Source: Pseudomonadota bacterium
GTDB lineage: Bacteria; Pseudomonadota; Alphaproteobacteria; Azospirillales; Azospirillaceae
DNA length: 64,000 nt
Assembly (NCBI GenBank): GCA_023423695.1
Contig: JAFAFA010000126.1
Location: forward strand, 124,001 to 188,000
Direction: 5' to 3'
The notes beneath the pieces were generated by a model that was not told the origin of the DNA, did no database searches, and saw only the letters and a program-made list of their open reading frames with translations. Below, piece by piece: positions 43,126-51,874 of the stretch. The translations under genes and the position numbers were made by a program. The first letter of the stretch is position 1, and every line of letters starts with the position of its first letter.

Positions 43126-43684
43126 GTTGCGGCCGCTCCGTCCTGCGGTGCCGGGCCAGCGCTTCGGTGTCGGCACGGTCGCGTTTGCGCTTGTGGAAGG
43201 GGCGCTCGACATGATGCCGGGCGACGAAGCCGTCCATCCACAGCACCAGGGGAATCGGCAGCGCCAGCGGCTCGATCACGTCGTCGCCGGCCTCGGCATG
43301 GGCGTCGATTTCCCCGGGGTCCACGGTGACCGCCAGCAACTGCATCCCCGGCGCCGGACCGCCCGGCCGCAGGATGACGTAGGCGCAGGGATTGCCGCCG
43401 TCGAGATTGTGCTTGTAGTTCTCCGCTTCGGTCGGGAACAGGGCGATCTCGGCGGTGCCGGCGTAGTGGCGGGTCCAGTCCGGCCCCTCCGCCACCACGC
43501 TCCAGTCCGGCCGGTCGGGTTCGGGCGGGACCAGAAGGACCGGTTGCCAGCGCGCTTCGATCCAGGGGTTATCGACGCGCCGCCGCTCCACCACGACGCC
43601 GACCGTCCGCCGTTCGGCACGGTCGGGCGGGGAGGCCGGGTGAGTTGAGGGGACGGCGGGCGTGGACGGGAACTCGGTGGGCAT
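43118..43684 (-). CDS. DUF3305 protein (formate-dehydrogenase-associated family)
   Basis: A 188-residue protein. VGVVVERRRVDNPWIEARWQ, the ETE-like TEAENYKHNLDGGNPCAYVI and the FVARHHVERPFHKRKR end all fit DUF3305. In other genomes the family sits in formate dehydrogenase maturation clusters, but its biochemical role is unproven. The ATG at 43684 has AGGA upstream and leaves a 30-residue Pro/Thr-rich leader. The frame is open further upstream. Confidence 0.82.
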   Translation of the reverse strand: MPTEFPSTPAVPSTHPASPPDRAERRTVGVVVERRRVDNPWIEARWQPVLLVPPEPDRPDWSVVAEGPDWTRHYAGTAEIALFPTEAENYKHNLDGGNPCAYVILRPGGPAPGMQLLAVTVDPGEIDAHAEAGDDVIEPLALPIPLVLWMDGFVARHHVERPFHKRKRDRADTEALARHRRTERPQHG

Positions 43685-43812
43685 GGGCGGTGTTCCTGAT
43701 GGGCTGGAGGCGGACTCCGTCCCCGGTACAACGCGCCGGCGGGCGATTGGTGCCGCCGGTTCGCCGAAAGCCCCCAAGCCGCCCCCGAACCTCCCGAACC
43801 CAAGGATGCGCC

Positions 43813-44226
43813 ATGCGCAAGTTCGCCGCCGCCCTGCTGCTGTCCAGCCTTCTCGCCGGCCTGCCGCTGGCCGCCACTGCCCAGCAGCCGGCCCAGCATG
43901 AACCGGCCCAGCCGCAGCCGACCCAGCAGATCGACCCCGGATCGAAGGAGTCGGCCGGCGATGCGCTCGCCCGCGACGGCAATGTCCAGCAGAGCCAGGA
44001 TCCGCTTCCCAGCGCGCAGGGCAACAAGCCGCCCAACCCGACCAGCTCCGCCGCCACCGGCAGCGGGGAGCTGCAGCAGGCGCTCGCCGATGTCCGCCGG
44101 GCGCCGCCCGACCTGAACGGAACGCCGGTGCCGCGCCCGAACCAGTGGGCGAGCGAGCCCGACCAGCTCAACGAGCCGACGCGCTCGCAGAATCCCTCCG
44201 ACCTCACCAGCCAGGAAGTGAAGTAG
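43813..44226 (+). CDS. Secreted Gln/Pro-rich protein of unknown function
   Basis: A 137-residue protein with a clean signal peptide (MRKFAAALLLSSLLAGLPLA, cleavage near ATAQQ). The mature part is hydrophilic, Gln-, Pro-, Asn- and Ser-rich and probably disordered, with a short helix GELQQALADVRRAPPDL. No family recognised. It is divergent from DUF3305 and ends six bases before the convergent phytochelatin-synthase-like gene. Confidence 0.7.
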   Translation: MRKFAAALLLSSLLAGLPLAATAQQPAQHEPAQPQPTQQIDPGSKESAGDALARDGNVQQSQDPLPSAQGNKPPNPTSSAATGSGELQQALADVRRAPPDLNGTPVPRPNQWASEPDQLNEPTRSQNPSDLTSQEVK

Positions 44227-44232
44227 CGCGGC

Positions 44233-45027
44233 CTATCCCGAGACCCGACGGGCACGGACGCGGATCAGGCCGCTGCCCTCCGGATCGGCGCGATCCGGCT
44301 TCAGCATGGCGTCCAGCAGACGGGCGTCGCCGGTCCAATAGGGTACGTACCACTGCCGGTCGGGGTCCATCACCAGGGCGCGCCGCGTCGCCGGATCGTA
44401 GGCGCCCAGCGGCGCGATGTGGCCGAGGCCGACATCGCCGGTCAGCGTCCCCTGGTCGAAGGCCAGCAGGATGATGTCGTCGGCGCTGCGTTCGTTCTCG
44501 GTCAGGATGCGGCGCAGTTCCGCCAGCGTGGCGGGGGAGGCGTCGCGCGGGCGCCAGACCTCCACCTCCGCGTCGATGCCGTAGGCTGTGAGGCTGCGGC
44601 GGACATAACGCTCCAGCTCGCCGAAGGAAACGCCCTCGCCATCCTCAGCGGTGGCTGTGCGCCAATGGTCGTCGTCGAGACGGTCGAGCAGTTGCCGGCC
44701 GGTCACCAGCCGCTCCGAGGCCAGCCCCGGCAGCCCGCGCAGGGCGTTCAGCAGCATCGTCACGCTGGCCAGCGAACAGGAGGCGCTGGTCGTCTGCGGC
44801 ACGTAATAGGGGCTGAGCGCCCAGTAATCCGGCGCCGGAGCGCTGCGGAGATAGTCGGCGGCGCGGGTGATCGGTACCGCGTCGGGCCCGAACTTCGGCT
44901 TCTGGTCTTCCTGGGCTCGGGCCGGTACCGTGCCGGCGATGCACATCAGGAGGCCGGCCACCATCGCCGCCACCCTCCTGCGCGCTGCCCCGCCCGCTGT
45001 CCCTGCGGTCCTGCTCATCTGGATCAT
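44233..45027 (-). CDS. Exported phytochelatin-synthase-like papain-fold protein
   Basis: A 264-residue protein with a signal-like segment (VAAMVAGLLMCIAGTVPARA). The core fits the phytochelatin synthase fold: catalytic Cys in TTSASCSLASVTMLLNALRG, His in GHIAPLGAYD and Asp in LVMDPDRQWYVPYW. Bacterial homologues mostly cleave the glycine of glutathione rather than make phytochelatins. Periplasmic export would put it in the same compartment as the GGT encoded at 16-18 kb. Start choice among 45060, 45027 and 45018 is uncertain; none has a good ribosome-binding site. Confidence 0.72.
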   Translation of the reverse strand: MIQMSRTAGTAGGAARRRVAAMVAGLLMCIAGTVPARAQEDQKPKFGPDAVPITRAADYLRSAPAPDYWALSPYYVPQTTSASCSLASVTMLLNALRGLPGLASERLVTGRQLLDRLDDDHWRTATAEDGEGVSFGELERYVRRSLTAYGIDAEVEVWRPRDASPATLAELRRILTENERSADDIILLAFDQGTLTGDVGLGHIAPLGAYDPATRRALVMDPDRQWYVPYWTGDARLLDAMLKPDRADPEGSGLIRVRARRVSG

Positions 45028-45289
45028 CGATAAAAACGGTCTCTGTCCGTCCGGTCGCATAGGGAACGCGTCCCGCCTTCTTCCGCACGGGTTGCGCGGT
45101 CGGCATATGGTGCGCGGCAAGGCTGGAGCCAAGCTGGGGCCATGTGCCATGCCGGAATCGTCGGTGTGCAAATGCAGATGGGCGGAGCCCACCGCCGCTC
45201 GACATTGTCGAGCAGGACAGGATCCGCCCACTGTGGGGATCGGCGCACCGGAGGGTCATCCCCCGGTGCCGCCGTCCGGGATCGTGCGA

Positions 45290-48200
45290 TCAGACGCCGT
45301 CCCAGAACTGCTCCATTCCGGCCGCCGTCGTGCCGACGACGCCCATCTTCGCCCAGGCAAGGTCGTGGATGCCCATCGCGAAGGCCGGCGAGGACGCCTG
45401 CAGCGAGTAGTCACCCCAATAGGCGTTGGTGAACATCGGCTTGGCGCTGACGTCGTGGTCGCCGTATTTCGGCACGTTGTAGACCAGATTGTAGTCGATG
45501 ACGAAGTCGTTGGCGCTCAGCAGCTCGGTGTAGTCGTCCAGCGGCAGGGTCCCCATCACCACGTTCTTGGTGATCGTGTTGTTGTGCGGATCGCCGGCCG
45601 TGCCGTGCACCGGCTGCCATTCGATGCGGATGAAGTCCTCTTTGTTGCTGGCGATGACCGAGAAGTTGTTGGTCACCACGTTGTTGTCGCCGCCATGGAT
45701 CTGCACCGACGCCCAATCGGCATCCTTGATGAAGTTGTCCCGCACGGTGACGCCGCCGGCCATGTCGTCCAGATAGATGCCGAAGCCCTTCTGACCGTAC
45801 ATCCATGCGTCCTGGGCGCTGGTGGCGAGGCCGTTGGCATGTTCGATCCGGTTGCCCTGGATGATCAGGCCGGTGTTGGTGCTGGACCGGCCCAGGATCT
45901 CGATGGCGCCGCCGTCGGCGGTCTCCAGCCCGGTGTAGGAGATGTTGTTGTACTGGATGATGTTGTTGTGGTTGGCCGTGTTGGTGCTGCCGCCGTAATC
46001 CTTGAACGAGATGCCGTAGCGGGCGCTGTGGTCGATGTCGTTGTTGGAGATGACGTTGTTGTCGACGCCGGTTCCGAAGATGCCCGACACCGCCTTGCGC
46101 ACTTCGCCGATGTTGCTGATGGTGTTGGCGTAGATGGTGTTGGCGTTGCTGCGGCCGTCCATCTCGATGCCGTTTTCCGCCAGATGGTTCAGCGTGTTGT
46201 GGGCGATCTGGTTGTTCGACGAGCCAGCGGTCAGCTTGATCGCCGTGCCGACGTTCAGGAAGCTGTTGTCGCTGATGTGGTTCCGGTCGGCGTTGTTCAG
46301 CAGCAGGGCGTCGCCGCCGGTGGTGGTGTTCTTGAAGGTCAGCCCGTCGATGGTGACGTCGCTGGCGCCGGTCAGCTTGATCAGCGTGCCGAGCCGCGGC
46401 ACCTCCACGCCGGTCGACGCGAAGCCGGAGCTGGCGGCCTTGTACAGCAGCTTGCCGTCCGACGCGCGCCAGGCGAACTCGCCGGCCTGATCGACGTAGG
46501 AAGCGTTGTTCAGCAGCTTGTAGGTGGTGCCTTCCGCAAACGGCAGGGAGGCGCCGTTCTTCAGCTTGATCGTGCGGGTGGCGGCGTTGAAGCTGTCGAT
46601 GCTGGTCAGCGTGTCGCCCAGCCGCTCGGCGTCCATCACCTGGATCAGGGTACCCGGCTGGATGTCGGCGGCGGTCACCTCGGTGCCGTGGGAGCGGATG
46701 TACCAGCCGCTCGCCCCGCCCGACGCCGCATCGGCGAAGCGCCAGCCGGTGGTGACGTCGGCAGCGTCATAGGCGTATTTCTCGGCCAGATGCTGGCGCA
46801 CGTCGCCGACGATCAGGTCGAGGTTGCTGGCGGTGGCCAGCTTGGCCGAATAGAGGCCGTTGCCCTCGCTGGTGAAGCCCTTCACCACCTCGCCGCCGCT
46901 CAGCACCGGCTTCTCGCCGGGATAGTTCTGGAAGCTGTGGCCGTTGTCGAGCGAGGTCAGCTCCAGCGTCTTGGTCAGGTGATAGGTGCCCTCGCGGACA
47001 TAGGTGGTGTCGATGGTCGAGCTGGCCCGCATGGCGGCCTGCGCCTTCTCCAGCGAGGCGAAGGGACCGTCGGTGCCGTCGGCGTTCGGGGCCGACAGCT
47101 TGCCCGACCAGCTGTCCTTGCCGTTGGCGGCGACGTAGAAGGCCGGCTTGGTCGGGGCGGTCGGAACCGGGGTCTGCGGCACGGGCGTGTTGCCGAACAT
47201 GTCGGCGCCGGCCTTGATGTTCAGGGCACCGCCCCAATACAGGCCTTCCTGCCCCTTGACCACGTCCTTGCCGTCGACCGCACCCTTGTCATAGGTGACG
47301 ATGCTGTCGGTGGCGGCGACGGTGTGGCCGTTGATGGAGACCGACTTGACGAACAGGTTGCGGTCGACGCCGTTCACGGTGCTGTCGTTGTCGTACCAGA
47401 CCTGGACCGTGTGGGCCTTGGTCGGGTCGATGTCGGCGGTGAACTTGTAGCCCGTGGTGGTGGCCGACGCCTTGGCGTCGCCGATCACCTGCCCGTCGAC
47501 CAGCAGCTTGAAATGCGCCGCCTGTCCGCCGGCCGAGGTGCCGTAGGCGTTGACGACGATGTCGACCGGCTTGGTCGGGGTCGGCGGCGGCGGCGGAACA
47601 TAGGCGCCGCCGAAATACTCCTCCGGCACGCCGAAGGACAGGGCGCCGCCCCAGAACAGGCCTTCCTGGCCGGCGACCACGAACTTGCCGTCCACCGGGC
47701 CCTTGTCGTAGGACGCCATGTCGGAGGTGGCGGCGATGGTCTTGCCGTCGATGTTGATCGACTTGACGTACAGGTTGCGGTCGACGCCGTTCACGGTGGC
47801 GTCGTTGTCGTACCAGACCTGGATCCGGTGGGCCTCGTTGGGGTCCACCTTGGCGGTGAAGGTGTAGTCGGTGGCCGAGGTCGCGTTGACCCAGGCGTCA
47901 CCCACCACCTCGCCGTCGACCAGCAGCTTGAAGTGCGGAGCCTGCCCGCCGGCGCTGATGCCGTAGGCCTTCACCTTGATGGTCGTGGTCATGGTCGCGT
48001 TGTCGGGGCCGGTGTCGACCGGGGCCGTCGAGAACAGCGTGGCGGGCAGCGCGACGTTCAGCGCGCCCGGCCAGTACATCTCGCTCTGCCCGGCGATGAC
48101 GTTCAGCCCATCGATCTTGCCGGTGTCGTATTTCACCGAGGGGTCGATGGCGAGGATGGTCTTGCCGTTCACCTCGAAGGACTTGACGAACAGGTTGCGG

Positions 48201-48439
48201 TCGACGCCGTTAACCGTGTCGTCGTTGTCGTAGATCAGCTGGAGGGCATGCGCCTTGTCGGCCGGCACGTTGGCGGTGAAGACATAGCGCGACTGTGTGG
48301 CGGAGGCGACGGTGGCGTCGCCGATGACCTTGCCATCGACAAGCAGTTGGAAATGCGGCCATTTCCCGCCGGCCACTGTGCCCCAGGCATTGACCGCGAA
48401 GGTGACCTGGATCGTGCCGTCGGTGTTGGTGGTAGCCAT
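45290..48439 (-). CDS. Giant polysaccharide-active-type protein: three CBM repeats plus parallel beta-helix
   Basis: A 1049-residue protein. Three tandem modules of about 140 residues (roughly 1-148, 149-290, 290-430) each carry GGQxxHFKLLVDG and YDNDxTVNGVDRNLFVKS, the calcium and sugar-binding signature of xylan-binding modules like CBM36/CBM60. Then come FYVAANGKDSWSGKLSAPNA and a right-handed parallel beta-helix with many N-x-I-x-x-N rungs (about 430-1049), as in polysaccharide lyases, epimerases and hydrolases. There is no Sec signal peptide. GCGGAG precedes the ATG. An exopolysaccharide locus lies 3 kb away. The catalytic activity, if any, cannot be read. Confidence 0.8.
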   Translation of the reverse strand: MATTNTDGTIQVTFAVNAWGTVAGGKWPHFQLLVDGKVIGDATVASATQSRYVFTANVPADKAHALQLIYDNDDTVNGVDRNLFVKSFEVNGKTILAIDPSVKYDTGKIDGLNVIAGQSEMYWPGALNVALPATLFSTAPVDTGPDNATMTTTIKVKAYGISAGGQAPHFKLLVDGEVVGDAWVNATSATDYTFTAKVDPNEAHRIQVWYDNDATVNGVDRNLYVKSINIDGKTIAATSDMASYDKGPVDGKFVVAGQEGLFWGGALSFGVPEEYFGGAYVPPPPPTPTKPVDIVVNAYGTSAGGQAAHFKLLVDGQVIGDAKASATTTGYKFTADIDPTKAHTVQVWYDNDSTVNGVDRNLFVKSVSINGHTVAATDSIVTYDKGAVDGKDVVKGQEGLYWGGALNIKAGADMFGNTPVPQTPVPTAPTKPAFYVAANGKDSWSGKLSAPNADGTDGPFASLEKAQAAMRASSTIDTTYVREGTYHLTKTLELTSLDNGHSFQNYPGEKPVLSGGEVVKGFTSEGNGLYSAKLATASNLDLIVGDVRQHLAEKYAYDAADVTTGWRFADAASGGASGWYIRSHGTEVTAADIQPGTLIQVMDAERLGDTLTSIDSFNAATRTIKLKNGASLPFAEGTTYKLLNNASYVDQAGEFAWRASDGKLLYKAASSGFASTGVEVPRLGTLIKLTGASDVTIDGLTFKNTTTGGDALLLNNADRNHISDNSFLNVGTAIKLTAGSSNNQIAHNTLNHLAENGIEMDGRSNANTIYANTISNIGEVRKAVSGIFGTGVDNNVISNNDIDHSARYGISFKDYGGSTNTANHNNIIQYNNISYTGLETADGGAIEILGRSSTNTGLIIQGNRIEHANGLATSAQDAWMYGQKGFGIYLDDMAGGVTVRDNFIKDADWASVQIHGGDNNVVTNNFSVIASNKEDFIRIEWQPVHGTAGDPHNNTITKNVVMGTLPLDDYTELLSANDFVIDYNLVYNVPKYGDHDVSAKPMFTNAYWGDYSLQASSPAFAMGIHDLAWAKMGVVGTTAAGMEQFWDGV

Positions 48440-48827
48440 TTTGGAACTCCGCTTTTTGGGTATCGCCTTGTTCCGCAGGCTCGTCTGTTAGCCTTAATCG
48501 GGTACTAACACTTATGGTTAGGAAATTATGAATAGGGTGGTTTTCCGTGGCATGAATGAGACAAAAAGCGGGCATCGCTCCTTGGTCATGATTCAGCCAA
48601 AAACGAAACTTCGGCGTTCCGAGGAAACCCGGAGCAGGCAATCGGCAGATTTTTCCCGGTTACCTTGGGCTTGGCTGTTTATAGTTGACGGATGCGTTGC
48701 GGAATAAGCTCGAACGCCACTTTTTCGAACCACCGACTTGGCATGACGGGATCACCGTCCACGGGAGGCGCCCTGCCGGGCGAATGGAACCGAAGGGCCC
48801 GGAACTGCGTCTAGAACGAGCGTCCCG
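48440..48827. other. Gene-free 388-bp stretch upstream of the beta-helix gene
   Basis: No convincing gene. The part at 48480-48540 is unusually AT-rich and holds GGTACTAAC (48501-48509) after TTAAT, a motif shared with the intergenic region at 59349. It should contain the promoters of two divergent genes. Confidence 0.5.
48501..48509 (-). promoter_or_regulatory. GTTAGTACC motif, copy 1
   Basis: GGTACTAAC on the plus strand with TTAAT just before it. The same pair recurs at 59349-59357 in front of the sugar-nucleotide and glycosyltransferase genes. Both face minus-strand polysaccharide-related genes. Confidence 0.35.
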
Positions 48828-49991
48828 GTGACGCAGGAGCGGCATGCGGAGGCGGAGAGCGTGGACAGCGGAACGAACGGCGGGCGCTGGGATGACGGGC
48901 AGGGGGTGGGCAGGGGGCGCATCGACCGCGTCAACCTCGCCCTCTGGCTGCTCGGCATCCTGGCCGGGGTGGCGGTTCTCTGGCTGCTGCAGGCGGCGGC
49001 CTCGATCCTGATCCCGGTCATCTCGGCATTCTTCGTCGCGGTCGCGGTCGCCCCGGTCAGCCGCTGGGTGCGGGAGCGGGTGCCGCGACGGCTGTCCTGG
49101 CTGGGTCTTGCCGCATCGATGCTGCTGATCCTGGGCATCCTGGCCGCCTTCTTCGGCGGCATGGCGCTGGTGGCCCAGCGCGTGGCGGAGGATTTCCCGC
49201 AATATGCCGACGCGCTGGGCAAGCTGTGGGCGAAGGTCGACCGGTGGATCCAAGGGGCCAAGGCCGATCTGGCGCCCGCAGCCGGGCAGGGCGGCGGAGA
49301 GGTGCCGGTCGATCCGATCACCGGCTTCGCCAAGGCGGCCCTGTCATCGGCCGGCCAGACGGCTTCCATTCTGGTTCTGACGGTCTTCCTCGCCCTGCTG
49401 ATGCAGCTGGAAGCGCCGGTCTGGCGGGAGAAGATCGTCATGACGCTGGGCCGCGAGCGCTGCCAGACCGCCGTGGAGGCGGTGGCTGCCATCGCCCAGC
49501 AGTTCCGCCGCTATCTGGTGGTCAGCAGCGTGCTGGGGCTGATCACCGGTGCGCTCTACATCGGCTGGCTGTCGCTGTTCGGGGTGGAGCTGGTTCTGCT
49601 GTGGGGGCTGCTTGCCTTCCTGCTGAACTATGTGCCGGTGGTGGGATCGGTGGTGGCCGGGGCGCTCCCGGTCCTGCTGACCGTGGCGACCAAGGACGCC
49701 GGCACCGCGACCGCGGTCGCCGCCGGCCTTCTGGTGATCGAGCAGGTGATGGGCAATTTCGTGGCACCGCACATGCAGGGCAAACAGCTGGCCATCTCGC
49801 CCCTGGTGGTGATGATCGCGCTCCTGCTGTGGAGCTGGCTGTGGGGAGCCGCCGGTGCGCTGCTGGCCGCCCCGATGGCGGTGCTGATCGCCATCACCCT
49901 GAACCATGCCGACGCGCTGCGCCCCTTCGCCATCTTCATGAGCGACAAGAGCGACCGCGAACGCTTCGACGCCCACACGCGGGTGGAGTGA
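48828..49991 (+). CDS. AI-2E family transporter (PerM/UPF0118 type)
   Basis: A 387-residue membrane protein with the family pattern: two N-terminal helices, a soluble loop (PQYADALGKLWAKVDRWIQG), and a C-terminal membrane bundle with LNYVPVVGSVVAGALPVLL, EQVMGNFVAPHMQGKQLAIS and SWLWGAAGALLAAPM. The family includes TqsA and sodium/proton antiporters, so the substrate is unknown. The start is a GTG; no in-frame ATG lies near it. Confidence 0.85.
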   Translation: MTQERHAEAESVDSGTNGGRWDDGQGVGRGRIDRVNLALWLLGILAGVAVLWLLQAAASILIPVISAFFVAVAVAPVSRWVRERVPRRLSWLGLAASMLLILGILAAFFGGMALVAQRVAEDFPQYADALGKLWAKVDRWIQGAKADLAPAAGQGGGEVPVDPITGFAKAALSSAGQTASILVLTVFLALLMQLEAPVWREKIVMTLGRERCQTAVEAVAAIAQQFRRYLVVSSVLGLITGALYIGWLSLFGVELVLLWGLLAFLLNYVPVVGSVVAGALPVLLTVATKDAGTATAVAAGLLVIEQVMGNFVAPHMQGKQLAISPLVVMIALLLWSWLWGAAGALLAAPMAVLIAITLNHADALRPFAIFMSDKSDRERFDAHTRVE

Positions 49992-50087
49992 CCCAGGCCG
50001 GTGCGAGGGCGCCAGCCTCAAGGGCGCACCAAAAATGCATAACTATCATTATGGAAATTTAGTTTAAGTACGTCCGAAAACGGAAAC

Positions 50088-50113
50088 GCCGCCCGGCCTT
50101 GCGACCGGACGGC
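50088..50113 (-). terminator. Stem-loop after hpd
   Basis: GCCGCCCGG pairs with CCGGACGGC (one mismatch), 35 bases past the hpd stop on the minus strand. A T-rich GTTTCCGTTTT follows in that direction. Confidence 0.5.
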
Positions 50114-50147
50114 ATTCGGCCCCCTTCCTGTGGAACGCACCTGACGA

Positions 50148-51221
50148 TCAGGCGGCGTCCTCGCTCAGCACGCCGCGGCGGATCTGGTCGAGTTCGATGG
50201 ATTCGAACAGCGCCTTGAAATTGCCTTCGCCGAAGCCTTCGTTGCCGATGCGCTGGATGATCTCGAAGAAGATCGGACCGATGACGTTCTGGGTGAAGAT
50301 CTGAAGCAGCAGGCCCTGGCCCTCGGTCGGCGCACCATCGACCAGGATGCGGTTGGCCTGAAGCCGCTTCAGATCCTGGTTGTGGCCGGGCACGCGGGTG
50401 TCGACACGCTCGTAATATGTGTCGGGGGTGTCCTGGAACGGGGTGCCCAGGCCGCGCATCATTTCCACCGTGTGGACGATGTCGTCGGTGCCCAGCGCCA
50501 CGTGCTGGATGCCTTCACCCTTGTAGTCGCGCAGATATTCGACGATCTGCGACTTGTTGTCGGCGGACTCGTTGATCGGGATGCGGATCTTGCCGCAGGG
50601 GCTGGTCATTGCCTTGGACCGCAGGCCGGTCAGCTTGCCTTCGATGTCGAAATAGCGAATCTCACGGAAGCCGAACAGGCGGGTGTAGAAGCCGGCCCAC
50701 TCCTCCATCCGCCCGGTGTGGACGTTGTGGGTCAGGTGGTCGATGTAGGTCAGGCCGGCGCCCTTCGGATGCTGGTCCACCCCCGGCAGCGGCACGAAAT
50801 CGACCTCATAGATGCTGCCGCGCTCGCCATAGCGGTCAACAAGGTAGATCAGCGAATCGCCGATGCCCTTGATGGCGGGGATGTTCAACTCCATCGCGCC
50901 GACCCGGTTCTCGACGCCCCAGGCGCCGAGGTCCACCGCGCGGCGGTAGGCGAAGGCGGCGTCGGCGACGCGGAAGGCGATGGCGCAGATCGACGGCCCG
51001 TGCTGGGCGGCGAAATTGCGCGGGAAGCCCGACGGCTCGGCATTGACAATGAAGTTCACGTCGCCCTGGCGGTAGAGCGTCACGTCCTTGGACCGGTGGC
51101 GGGCGATTGCCGTGAAGCCCAGCTGCTCGAACAGGCGACCCAGCGCCACGGTATCCGGCGCGGTGAATTCGATGAACTCGAATCCATCGGTCTTCATCGG
51201 GTTTTCCCACATGTCGGCCAT
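50148..51221 (-). CDS. hpd: 4-hydroxyphenylpyruvate dioxygenase
   Basis: A 357-residue non-haem iron enzyme that turns 4-hydroxyphenylpyruvate into homogentisate in tyrosine breakdown. The iron ligands are visible as His in YIDHLTHNVHTGRM, His in GIQHVALGTDDI and Glu in FFEIIQRIGNEGFGEGNFKA. FEFIEFTAPD opens the first domain. GGGAGAGG precedes the ATG. An Lrp-type gene is divergent from it; homogentisate dioxygenase is not nearby. Confidence 0.96.
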   Translation of the reverse strand: MADMWENPMKTDGFEFIEFTAPDTVALGRLFEQLGFTAIARHRSKDVTLYRQGDVNFIVNAEPSGFPRNFAAQHGPSICAIAFRVADAAFAYRRAVDLGAWGVENRVGAMELNIPAIKGIGDSLIYLVDRYGERGSIYEVDFVPLPGVDQHPKGAGLTYIDHLTHNVHTGRMEEWAGFYTRLFGFREIRYFDIEGKLTGLRSKAMTSPCGKIRIPINESADNKSQIVEYLRDYKGEGIQHVALGTDDIVHTVEMMRGLGTPFQDTPDTYYERVDTRVPGHNQDLKRLQANRILVDGAPTEGQGLLLQIFTQNVIGPIFFEIIQRIGNEGFGEGNFKALFESIELDQIRRGVLSEDAA

Positions 51222-51237
51222 GATCGCCTCTCCCTTG

Positions 51238-51252
51238 GATCGTTATGCGATC
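51238..51252. promoter_or_regulatory. Dyad between hpd and the Lrp-type regulator
   Basis: GATCG and CGATC surround TTATG, 17 bases before the hpd start. A second small dyad, GAAA-N5-TTTC, lies about 20 bases further on. These are plausible Lrp-family sites. Confidence 0.4.
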
Positions 51253-51357
51253 AGTATGCCGGACTGTTCGTGAAAATAGCTTTCAAAGTGGGGCAGGCAC
51301 ACCTATGATTTTGGCAGGATTTTTCGATGAGCGCCCATTGACCGGAGAAATCATTCG

Positions 51358-51849
51358 TTGCCTGCCTTGCTATCGGAAATCGACATCAAAATCCTGATCG
51401 CCCTGCAGGAGGATTCGCGCCTGACCGTGCAGGAGTTGGCGGATCGGGTCGGCACCTCCCCCTCCTCCTGCTGGCGCCGATTGCGCTCGCTGGAGGAGAC
51501 GGGGGTGATCCGCCGCTACACGGCGCTGGTTGATCCGAAAGCGGCGGCGGTGGGCGAGTGCGTGTTCGCCCATGTGACGCTCGACCACCATTCGGCCGAG
51601 ACTGCCGCCGTCTTCATCGACGCGGTGCGCAAGCGGCCGGAGGTGCTGGAATGCTATGCGGTATCTGGCGATGCGGATTATCTGCTGCGGGTCGCGGTGC
51701 GGGCCATCGGCGACTACAACCGCTTCCTGGAGGAGTTCGTCTTCCAGCTTCCCTTCCAGGTCCGCATCCGCTCCAACTTCGCCCTGAAGGAAATCAAGTT
51801 CGAGACGGCGCTGCCATTGGGTGGGGCGCTGGGGGGCGGGGCGCCGTAG
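51358..51849 (+). CDS. Lrp/AsnC-family regulator, probably of hpd
   Basis: A 163-residue Lrp-type regulator. The helix-turn-helix reads LLSEIDIKILIALQEDSRLT, VQELADRVGTSPSSCWRRLR, and the ligand-binding domain has GDADYLLRVAVRAIGDYNRF. It likely responds to an aromatic amino acid and controls the divergent hpd gene 136 bases away. The start is a TTG with GGAGA ten bases upstream. A Gly-rich tail closes it. Confidence 0.87.
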   Translation: MPALLSEIDIKILIALQEDSRLTVQELADRVGTSPSSCWRRLRSLEETGVIRRYTALVDPKAAAVGECVFAHVTLDHHSAETAAVFIDAVRKRPEVLECYAVSGDADYLLRVAVRAIGDYNRFLEEFVFQLPFQVRIRSNFALKEIKFETALPLGGALGGGAP

Positions 51850-51874
51850 AGGGCATGCCCCTGCCGATCTCCCC

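Noticed and set aside
44867..48508. A 1213-codon open frame on the plus strand
   Set aside because: It is antisense to the beta-helix gene and the start of the phytochelatin-synthase-like gene. Its composition is low-complexity Val/Gly/Asp, which is what GC-rich antisense frames give.
48438..48641. An extended minus-strand frame upstream of the beta-helix protein that might supply a signal peptide
   Set aside because: The open frame there is in a different phase from the beta-helix gene and has no hydrophobic segment, so I keep the protein as signal-less.
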